A DNA stretch of 64,000 nucleotides from Fontisphaera persica. Lineage in GTDB: Bacteria; Verrucomicrobiota; Verrucomicrobiia; Limisphaerales; Fontisphaeraceae. The position numbers were made by a program, and so were the translations under genes. The notes under the pieces are model-generated. The model had not been told where the DNA came from, ran no database searches, and was given only the letters and a program-made list of their open reading frames with translations. The DNA lies in assembly GCF_024832785.1 (NCBI RefSeq), contig NZ_CP116615.1:4340001-4404000 (forward strand), written 5' to 3'. Positions 44,479 through 51,178 of this stretch are shown here, piece by piece; position 1 is the first letter of the stretch; each line of letters opens with the position of its first letter.

Positions 44479-45972
44479 CTACTTTTTCTCCGCGGATGAA
44501 GCAGCCAGAATCTCCCGCACCTGCTCGACCGGCTCGGGCTTGGGCAATTCTTTTTCCGGCGGCGCCGCTCCCAATTCCCGCAGTTTCTCACCTTGCGGCA
44601 GCACGCGGGAATTATAACTCCCCAGCGCCTTGTTGTAGGCCTCGGCGGCTTTTCCCAAACCTGCGCCCAACTCTTCAAAGTGGGAGAAAAAGGTGGTAAC
44701 CCGTTTGAACAATTCCGCGGCCGCCTCGGCAATTTTCTGCGCATTCTGGCTTTGATTGTAATACTGCCAGCTTACGGAGACCGCGCGGAGCAGCGCGATG
44801 AGCGAGGCGGGGGTGGCCAGCAGGATTTTCTGGCTGGCGGCAAAGCGGAGCAAATCCTGGTCCCCTTCCAGCGCTGCGCTGAAAAGAGACTCGGCCGGCA
44901 GAAACAACACCACATAATCCAGCGAGCGCTCGAAGACGGCCGGATAATTGCGGCGGGCCAGGTCGCGAATGGTCTGCTTGAGTTTGTTGGCGTGCTCCTC
45001 CATCAGCTCCTTGCGCCGCTGGGGGTCGGCTTCATCCAAGGCCTGCAGAAAATCCAGCTCCGGCACCTTGGCATCCACAATGATGACGCGGTCCCCAGGC
45101 AATTTAACCAACAAATCCGGGCGCTGGCCTTCGACCCCTACCTGCACCTCGAAGTCACAATGCACGCTCATGCCGGCGGCCTCAACCACCCGCCGCAGGG
45201 TTTCCTCCCCCCACCGGCCGCGGGCCTGCGAGCTTTTGAGCACCTGCCGGAATTGCTGGGTTTCCTGGGCCAGCGCCGCACTTTGCTGGCTGAGGGATTC
45301 AACTTGGGCTTTGACCTCGCCGAGCACCTTGCTTTGGAGGGTCTCGGCTTGTTGCAGGCGCTGTTGATACTGTTGCAACGACTCCTGCAGCGGTTTGAGC
45401 AGCCCGGCAATGGCCTCCTGCCGCTGCGCCAGCTCCCCTTTGGCCGCCTCCTGAAAACTTTTCAACGTCTCGGTGGCCAGCCGCAAAAATTCCGGCTGCG
45501 TTGCCTGCAAAGCCTCAAGGCTCAAGGCCTTGAACTTGTCCGACAAATCCTGCAGCGCTTTGGCGTGATTCTGCCGCAGCTCTTCCATGGCCTGTTGGTG
45601 CGTGGCAGCCTGGCGTTCCTGCAGCTCCCGCGCGGCCCGCAAATCGGCCTGCGCGGCCGCCAGTTCACGGGCTGTTATCTGTTGCTCATCGCGGAGGCGA
45701 GCGGCTTCCTCGCGGGCCTGGTCGCGCTGTTGTTTGGCTTCCAACGCCTCCCGTTCGCAGGCCTGGGCACGGGCTTCGGCGGCGGCCTGGGTTTGGCCGG
45801 CGTTTCCAAGTTGGGAGCGCAGTTGATTCAGCTCGGCCTCGCGCTGGGCCACTTGCTGGCGCAGTTCCTGCAACAGTGCGGTGTCAGAAGGAGCGGCCCG
45901 TCGCCCGCCCACCAGCCAGCCCACGACAAGCCCCACGGCGGCGCCCACGAGAAGGTAGATGAGGGGTTCCAT
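44479..45972 (-). CDS. rmuC: DNA recombination protein RmuC
   Basis: This is a 497-residue RmuC, a nuclease-like protein linked to limiting genome rearrangement. An N-terminal membrane anchor (LIYLLVGAAVGLVVGWLVGG) is followed by a long Gln/Ala-rich coiled coil (about residues 25-250), and then the RmuC domain with GRWGEETLRRVVEAAGM, GQRPDLLVKLPGDRVIIVDAKVPELDFL, where the D-A-K pair fits a PD-(D/E)XK-like active site. The last ~30 residues are Pro/Glu-rich. The ATG at 45970-45972 is clear. The gene is 12 bp upstream of addA, both on the minus strand. Both act in DNA break processing. Confidence 0.92.
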   Translation of the reverse strand: MEPLIYLLVGAAVGLVVGWLVGGRRAAPSDTALLQELRQQVAQREAELNQLRSQLGNAGQTQAAAEARAQACEREALEAKQQRDQAREEAARLRDEQQITARELAAAQADLRAARELQERQAATHQQAMEELRQNHAKALQDLSDKFKALSLEALQATQPEFLRLATETLKSFQEAAKGELAQRQEAIAGLLKPLQESLQQYQQRLQQAETLQSKVLGEVKAQVESLSQQSAALAQETQQFRQVLKSSQARGRWGEETLRRVVEAAGMSVHCDFEVQVGVEGQRPDLLVKLPGDRVIIVDAKVPELDFLQALDEADPQRRKELMEEHANKLKQTIRDLARRNYPAVFERSLDYVVLFLPAESLFSAALEGDQDLLRFAASQKILLATPASLIALLRAVSVSWQYYNQSQNAQKIAEAAAELFKRVTTFFSHFEELGAGLGKAAEAYNKALGSYNSRVLPQGEKLRELGAAPPEKELPKPEPVEQVREILAASSAEKK

Positions 45973-46118
45973 AACTTGCCGCTCACTCTAGACTGGAGTG
46001 GGCGCGCGCTCAAGGGAAAAGCCAGCCCGCCCCTTTCCAACTTTTTCACGGCCAGACTGCCGCCGGCGGAGGCGTCCCCAATGCCCACCCCCGGAAGCCT
46101 GGACCAGGCAGTCCCGCC

Positions 46119-46532
46119 CTACACCCCTCCCAGTTCCTTCAACCGGCGGGCTTGGGCCGCACTGACGGGGCAGACGGACAGACGCGATTGCCGCACCAGC
46201 GGCAGCTCCTGGAGCACGGCATCCGCCTTGATTTGGGCCAGACTCACCCGCTGCGCCAGCGGCTTTACCGGCGCCAGGTCCACACACACCCAGTCTCCTT
46301 CCGTGGCCGTGGGGTCCGGGTACGCCGTCCGCGTGACCCGCGCCACTCCCACCACGCAGCGCGCCTCGCCACTGTGATAATAGAAAACTTCATCCCCCGC
46401 CTGCATCGCCCGCAGATAATTCCGCGCCTGATAATTGCGAATGCCCGTCCAGGCCGTCCCTCCCTCGCGCGCGAATTGCTCCCACGGATAATCCGCCGGC
46501 TCTTGTTTGACCAACCAATACTGTTTGCCCAT
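46119..46532 (-). CDS. EVE domain protein
   Basis: This is a 137-residue EVE domain protein (thymocyte nuclear protein 1/YTH-like fold), a small family proposed to bind modified nucleobases. The opening YWLVKQEPADYPWEQFAREGGTAWTGIRNYQARNYLRAMQAGDEVFYYHSGE (in pieces) is diagnostic, and GVARVTRTAYPDPTA and the C-terminal LSVCPVS are family features. It is cytoplasmic. The exact ligand is not known. It lies upstream of rmuC on the same strand with a 146-bp gap, and after the MFS gene, with no evident functional tie. Confidence 0.93.
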   Translation of the reverse strand: MGKQYWLVKQEPADYPWEQFAREGGTAWTGIRNYQARNYLRAMQAGDEVFYYHSGEARCVVGVARVTRTAYPDPTATEGDWVCVDLAPVKPLAQRVSLAQIKADAVLQELPLVRQSRLSVCPVSAAQARRLKELGGV

Positions 46533-46585
46533 GACCTCAAATTAACTCGCCGGCGAGGCTTTGCAACGCCGCCCGCCCCTGCGCT

Positions 46586-47890
46586 TCACGCCCCGCTTTC
46601 CGCGCCCGCGGCCGGCTGCTCATCGGCAGGCTCATGCAGGAAGAGCGTCACGACCATGGGCGCCAAAAAAAGCATCCCCACCGCCATCAAGGTCACCCGA
46701 AAATCCGCCGTGGCCGTTTGCGCCCCAAACACAATGATCGCCACCGCGCTGGCCAGCCGGCCAATGTTGTAACAAAAACCCGCCCCTGTCGTGCGCAGCA
46801 GCGTCGGAAACAGCGGCGGCAAGAACATCGTGTACAACCCAAACAAACCGCTCCAAAAACCAATCGCCGGCAGCCAGAATCCCGTCAGCCACCGATAATC
46901 CCACTCCCGCCCGAACGCGCCAATAAACGTGGCCACAAAACCGGCGCTCATCAGCGCAATGGCCCGCCGGTACCCCAGCCGCCGCGCCAGCGCCCCCGCC
47001 ACAAAATTGCCCAGAATGGAAATGCCGATAATCCAGAAAAACGTCTGCGCCACCAGCCCGCGCTTGGCCTCCATCGTCCACTCCCGCAACTGCGCCAGAT
47101 TCATCACGTGATGCTGCTGCCAGAACATGAACGCCCACCACCCCGAAAGACCCGTGGCGCACACCACAATGGTCAGCAGGGTGATGCGCCGCACCTCTCC
47201 CCGAAACAAATCCCGCACCCCCGGCGCCTTTTCCCTTTTTGCCCTCGCGGACTGCCGCGCCGAGGCCCATTCCTCCGGCTCCGGCACATGCCGGCGAATC
47301 CACAACACAATGAACGCCGGCAACACCCCCACCAGAAAAACCCACCGCGGATTGATGCCCTTCATCAGAAACGCCGTCAGACACGCCAGCAACACCCCCA
47401 GATTCACCCCCGTTTGCAGCACCGCCGCAATCCACGGCCGCCACCGTTTCGGCCACGTCTCCGAAAGCAGCGCTGAACCCACCGCCCATTCCCCCCCAAT
47501 CCCCAGCGCCGAAATAAAACGGAAAATCATCAGATGCCACCACGTCTGCGCCACCGCCGACAGCCCCGTGAACAGCGCATAGGTCAAAATCGTCAGGCAC
47601 AACGCCCGGCTCCGGCCCAGCAAATCCCCAATCCGCCCAAACAATCCCCCGCCCAACGCCCACCCCACCATGAAGGCCGCCTGAATGTACGAGCCTTTTT
47701 CCTTGACCTCGGGCGCGTCACTGGCGGCGGCATGCACCAGCGCCATCACAAACGGCGTGGCCACCAGCGTGAACAGGTGCATGTCCAGCCCGTCGAAAAA
47801 CCACCCCAGCCACGCCGCAATCCCGCTGCGCCATTGCTGCGGCGAGAGGTCCCGCAGCCGCCGCGCTTCCCTGGTGGCCGGAGGTTGCAC
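46586..47890 (-). CDS. MFS transporter (sugar/aromatic-acid symporter type)
   Basis: This is a 434-residue major facilitator superfamily permease with about 12 membrane segments. The MFS signature loop GRIGDLLGRSRALCLTI is between segments 2 and 3 (given here as seen), and RFISALGIGGEWAVGSALLSETWP is typical of the metabolite:H+ symporter branch. Segment 8 begins near FFWIIGISILGNF. The start codon is GTG at 47890; no ATG lies near it. It is directly next to the DUF1080 lipoprotein gene (six bases between), so the two may form an operon. That would fit uptake of a sugar released by a DUF1080 hydrolase, though the substrate cannot be read from the sequence. Confidence 0.85.
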   Translation of the reverse strand: MQPPATREARRLRDLSPQQWRSGIAAWLGWFFDGLDMHLFTLVATPFVMALVHAAASDAPEVKEKGSYIQAAFMVGWALGGGLFGRIGDLLGRSRALCLTILTYALFTGLSAVAQTWWHLMIFRFISALGIGGEWAVGSALLSETWPKRWRPWIAAVLQTGVNLGVLLACLTAFLMKGINPRWVFLVGVLPAFIVLWIRRHVPEPEEWASARQSARAKREKAPGVRDLFRGEVRRITLLTIVVCATGLSGWWAFMFWQQHHVMNLAQLREWTMEAKRGLVAQTFFWIIGISILGNFVAGALARRLGYRRAIALMSAGFVATFIGAFGREWDYRWLTGFWLPAIGFWSGLFGLYTMFLPPLFPTLLRTTGAGFCYNIGRLASAVAIIVFGAQTATADFRVTLMAVGMLFLAPMVVTLFLHEPADEQPAAGAESGA

Positions 47891-47896
47891 CCGCTT

Positions 47897-48637
47897 TTAA
47901 TCTAGTTTGAGCGCTTTGAGGGTAATCTTCCGAAACGCCACCGGCCCGTGGTCCCCCTGCAACATCAACGGCCCCGTCGGCGCCTCCGGCACGTGCTCAA
48001 AGGTGGCCGCCCGCGTCGGTCCCGTCACCTCCACATTCTCATGCACCACCTGCCCATTGTGCACCACCTTCACGAACCGCGCGTTTTGCACCTTCTTGCC
48101 GCTCGCATCAAATCGCGGCGCGCGGAATATCACCTCAAACGTCTGCCATTCTCCCGGCGGTTTGCTGGCGTTGACCCGTGGCGCGTGCCCCTCATAACCC
48201 TTGTTGTCCTTCCACCGCTCATAAATGCCCCCGCAGTCCGAGTGCTTGGGCTCCTTCACCCCCCAGCTATCCAGAATCTGCACCTCGTACCGCCCCATGA
48301 AATACACCCCGCTGTTGGAGTTCTTGGGCACGCAAAACTCAATGTGCGCCGCCACATCCCCGTGCTCCAGCACGCTCAGCAAATCGCTGGTCCGCTCGTT
48401 GCGCCCATTGACCAGCACGCCCGCGCCGTCGGTAAAAACAAATTGCCGTGGGTCGGCGGGCGAAAGCTGCACCGCCTGCACCACCTGCCATTTGCCGTGC
48501 GGCTCACGCCAGCCGCTCAGGTCCCGTCCGTTGAACACTTCCACCGCGTCCGGCCGGCAGGCCGCCAGCAATACCAGCGCCGGCAACCACAGCACGCCCC
48601 GGTGCAAGCCCCAAACTGCCCTGTGCCAGAGTTTCAT
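47897..48637 (-). CDS. DUF1080 (3-keto-disaccharide hydrolase) lipoprotein
   Basis: This is a 246-residue lipoprotein of the DUF1080 family, now linked to 3-keto-disaccharide/glycoside hydrolysis. Lipobox LVLLAAC with Cys27 anchors it to the membrane. The beta-sandwich body shows FNGRDLSGWREPHGKW, the GVYFMGRYEVQILDSWG region and the end FRKITLKALKLD. The ATG at 48637 opens the signal sequence; a longer frame upstream is not conserved-looking. In Verrucomicrobiota these genes are numerous and often near Tat-exported Gfo/Idh/MocA proteins. Two of those are in this window but not adjacent. The MFS gene is six bases downstream. Confidence 0.9.
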   Translation of the reverse strand: MKLWHRAVWGLHRGVLWLPALVLLAACRPDAVEVFNGRDLSGWREPHGKWQVVQAVQLSPADPRQFVFTDGAGVLVNGRNERTSDLLSVLEHGDVAAHIEFCVPKNSNSGVYFMGRYEVQILDSWGVKEPKHSDCGGIYERWKDNKGYEGHAPRVNASKPPGEWQTFEVIFRAPRFDASGKKVQNARFVKVVHNGQVVHENVEVTGPTRAATFEHVPEAPTGPLMLQGDHGPVAFRKITLKALKLD

Positions 48638-48772
48638 ATCAGGATTCGGGGCCTTAAGATGCGCCACTCCTCGCCCCTTGGCAATCCTGCATTTAACCTG
48701 GGACAGATTTGGACACATCCTGCTTTATATAGGCTTGGGCCTGCCAGCCATGCCTCGGGAATCGAAGGCCAT

Positions 48773-49334
48773 AAAAAGAAATCGGACATCAAAAACAGAA
48801 ATGAACAGAAGGCAACAAAGGGAACGGAGGAGAAACCAGACACCGCCTCACCATCACTTCGTTACCTTCGTTGCCTTCTGTTGGAATCTCTTATTGGTTT
48901 GCTCCCGGCAAGATTAAGCGGCGGATTCCGTCCGTCAGTTTGATTTGGTGGAAGTTGATTAGCAGGCCCACTGGAACATCGAGCAGCTTCATGTAGCTCA
49001 GGAGTTGCGCCTGGTGCATGGGCTGGATTTCTTGCACCGACTTCAACTCCAGCAGCAGGCAGCCTTCCACCAACACATCGAAGCGTAACGGTTCCTCAAA
49101 TACCACGCCCTTGTATTCGATTTTGACCAGCCGCTGGCTGAGAAATCGAAGCTGGCGAAGCTCCAACTCGCGCATCAGGCATTTTTCATAGATGCTTTCG
49201 ATAAGACCGGGGCCTTTGAGGCGGTGCACCTCGATGGCCGCTCCAATGACGTGGCGGCTTAACCGATTAGCTTGCTCATATAATGGGTGCATGGGGTTGA
49301 ACCTGCCACTAATGCAGCGGATGTTGAAAGCCAG
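48773..49334. repeat. 562-bp tandem repeat, unit 1
   Basis: The sequence repeats at exactly 562-bp spacing: AAAAAGAAATCGGACATC starts at 48773, 49335 and 49897. The unit carries a noncoding block with a 16-bp near-perfect inverted repeat (arms 48806-48821 and 48865-48880, one mismatch) followed by one GxxExxY gene on the minus strand. The arms flank about 43 bases. Confidence 0.9.
48891..49292 (-). CDS. GxxExxY family protein, copy 1 (PD-(D/E)XK-like)
   Basis: This is a 133-residue GxxExxY protein (PDDEXK_3 group), related to PD-(D/E)XK nucleases but of unknown biological role. The naming motif GLIESIY is at residues 29-35. The nuclease-like core shows D72 in RFDVLVEG and E82/K84 in LLELKSV, matching D...ExK. 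There is no signal peptide. I start at the ATG at 49292 because the second copy begins identically. The protein is almost identical to copy 2: only Val/Ile at residue 106 differs. Six bases differ between the two coding sequences, five of them silent. Why bacteria carry several copies is not known. Confidence 0.92.
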   Translation of the reverse strand: MHPLYEQANRLSRHVIGAAIEVHRLKGPGLIESIYEKCLMRELELRQLRFLSQRLVKIEYKGVVFEEPLRFDVLVEGCLLLELKSVQEIQPMHQAQLLSYMKLLDVPVGLLINFHQIKLTDGIRRLILPGANQ

Positions 49335-49896
49335 AAAAAGAAATCGGACATCAAACACAGAAATGAACAGAAGGCAACAAAGGGAACGGAGGAGAAACAA
49401 GACACTGCCTCACCACCACTTCGTTACCTTCGTTGCCTTCTGTTGGAATCTCTTATTGGTTTGCTCCCGGCAGGATTAAGCGGCGGATTCCATCCGTCAG
49501 TTTGATTTGGTGGAAGTTGATTAGCAGGCCCACCGGAATATCGAGCAACTTCATGTAGCTCAGGAGTTGCGCCTGGTGCATGGGCTGGATTTCTTGCACC
49601 GACTTCAACTCCAGCAGCAGGCAGCCTTCCACCAACACATCGAAGCGTAACGGTTCCTCAAATACCACGCCCTTGTATTCGATTTTGACCAGCCGCTGGC
49701 TGAGAAATCGAAGCTGGCGAAGCTCCAACTCGCGCATCAGGCATTTTTCATAGATGCTTTCGATAAGACCGGGGCCTTTGAGGCGGTGCACCTCGATGGC
49801 CGCTCCAATGACGTGGCGGCTTAACCGATTAGCTTGCTCATATAATGGATGCATGGGGTTGAACCTGCCACTAATGCAGCGGATGTTGAAAGCCAG
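49335..49896. repeat. 562-bp tandem repeat, unit 2
   Basis: This is the second complete unit, with the same order as unit 1: the inverted-repeat block (49335-49452), then GxxExxY copy 2. Direct comparison shows only scattered substitutions in the coding part, so the duplication is recent or kept similar by gene conversion. Confidence 0.9.
49453..49854 (-). CDS. GxxExxY family protein, copy 2 (PD-(D/E)XK-like)
   Basis: This is a 133-residue twin of copy 1, with the same GLIESIY motif at 29-35 and D72/E82/K84 core, and Ile at residue 106 where copy 1 has Val. Five of the six coding differences between the copies fall in the 3' third of the gene; the rest of the gene is identical apart from one silent base near the start. 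The pattern suggests selection to keep the protein intact, or recent gene conversion. The inverted-repeat block lies immediately downstream of the stop codon in both copies and could end the transcript, but it has no T-run in that direction. Confidence 0.92.
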   Translation of the reverse strand: MHPLYEQANRLSRHVIGAAIEVHRLKGPGLIESIYEKCLMRELELRQLRFLSQRLVKIEYKGVVFEEPLRFDVLVEGCLLLELKSVQEIQPMHQAQLLSYMKLLDIPVGLLINFHQIKLTDGIRRLILPGANQ

Positions 49897-50182
49897 AAAA
49901 AGAAATCGGACATCAAAAACAGAAAAGAACAGAAGGCAACAAAGGGAACGGAGCAGAAACCAGACACTGCCTCACCATCACTTCGTTGCCTTCTGTTGAA
50001 TATTCCACCGCCTTAAGCAAAGAGTGAGAAATAGCGCACACAGGAGATAAACCCATCACTGCAAACCGCAGAAACCCGCGCCTTTTTCGCCCATGCTCGG
50101 CGGCTCCCCTTTGCCGCGCCCGCCGCCCGTCTCGGTTAACCTTGGCAGACAACCCGGAAGCCATTAAACTTTCCCCTCAATC
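49855..50182. other. 328-bp gene-free spacer before the ABC transporter genes
   Basis: It contains the partial third unit of the tandem repeat (49897-49998). The rest (about 49999-50182) is ordinary GC-rich sequence in which I see no gene, RNA or clear promoter. A promoter for the binding-protein gene should lie here. Confidence 0.7.
49897..49998. repeat. partial third unit of the 562-bp repeat
   Basis: This is a truncated copy of only the noncoding inverted-repeat block, with a small internal deletion in the right arm region (the CTTCGTTACCTTCG part is shortened). It lacks the GxxExxY gene. It shows that the block can stand at both ends of the array, so the duplication may have occurred by recombination between block copies. 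Confidence 0.85.
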
Positions 50183-51178
50183 ATGCAATGCAAAGTCCTG
50201 ATGACCGTGGGGGAACAGGCTCGTTCTCAATCCAAGGCATGGCGCCTCCTCGCCGGTTTGGCGGTCATGGCCGCCTTTCTCCTTTCCCTCATACTCCCCT
50301 TGACTGGATGCCAGCGCAGCGACACCCGCGAGGTCGTTGTGTACGCCGCCCAGGACCAGGTCTTCGCCGAACCCATCCTGCGGGAATTCACCCGCGAAAC
50401 CGGCATCCGCGTGCGCACCGTCTTTGACAGCGAGGCCGTCAAAACCGTGGGGCTGGCCAACCGCCTGCTGGCCGAGACCAACCGGCCCCAGGCCGATGTC
50501 TTCTGGGGCAACGAGGAATTTCGCACCCGCCAACTGGCGGCCTTGGGCGTCTTTCGGCCCACCAATGGCTGGGCGGCCTTTGGCTTTCGCAGCCGGCGGC
50601 TGGTCGTCAACACCCGCCTGGCGCCCCACCTTACCGTCACCAATGTCCTCTACCTGCGCGAACTAACCAACCGGACTTGGCGCGGCAAAATCGCCCTGGC
50701 CTACCCCCTCTTCGGCACCACCGCCACCCATTTCCACGCCTTGCGCCAATACTGGGGCACCGCCGCCTGGGAGCAATGGTGTCGCGCCCTCCAGGCCAAC
50801 CAACCCCTCCTGGTGGACGGCAATTCCGTGGTGGTCAACCTCGTGGGCCGCGGTGAGGCCGCGCTTGGCCTCACCGATTCCGATGACATTGCCGCCGGCA
50901 AAAAACGCGGCTACCCCATCATCGCCCTCCCCCTCACCGAAGAAACCTTGCTCATTCCCAACACCGTGGCCGTCATCCGTAACGCGCCTCGTCCGGCCGA
51001 AGCCGAGGCGCTGTTTCGTTACCTCCAAACGCGGCCGGTGTTGGATGCGCTCCTCAACGCCGAGGCCCTCGAGGGCGCCCAGCCCGGTTTGCGCCCCCAT
51101 TTGAAAGTGCGGTGGGACGAAGTGCTCCGCGACCTCGAGGATACCAACGAGCGGCTCAAGCAAATCTTCCTGCGATGA
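50183..51178 (+). CDS. ABC transporter iron-type substrate-binding lipoprotein
   Basis: This is a 331-residue periplasmic binding lipoprotein of the Fe3+ (FbpA/AfuA) type family. Lipobox LPLTGC carries Cys43. The opening of the mature protein, VVVYAAQDQVFAEPILREFTRETGIRVRTVFDSEAVK (in pieces), and QADVFWGNEEF are typical. GRGEAALGLTDSDDIAAGKKRG is the hinge-proximal part. The tyrosine cluster that coordinates Fe3+ in FbpA is not obvious here, so the substrate could be iron or another ligand. The stop overlaps the permease start by four bases (ATGA). No ATPase gene follows in this window. Confidence 0.86.
   Translation: MQCKVLMTVGEQARSQSKAWRLLAGLAVMAAFLLSLILPLTGCQRSDTREVVVYAAQDQVFAEPILREFTRETGIRVRTVFDSEAVKTVGLANRLLAETNRPQADVFWGNEEFRTRQLAALGVFRPTNGWAAFGFRSRRLVVNTRLAPHLTVTNVLYLRELTNRTWRGKIALAYPLFGTTATHFHALRQYWGTAAWEQWCRALQANQPLLVDGNSVVVNLVGRGEAALGLTDSDDIAAGKKRGYPIIALPLTEETLLIPNTVAVIRNAPRPAEAEALFRYLQTRPVLDALLNAEALEGAQPGLRPHLKVRWDEVLRDLEDTNERLKQIFLR

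Noticed and set aside
48773-49998. CRISPR-like array
   Set aside because: The repeat is 562 bp with coding content and only three units, with no short spacers or cas genes.
48773-49998. Insertion sequence or MITE insertion
   Set aside because: No transposase and no clean target-site duplication could be identified; listed only as a repeat.
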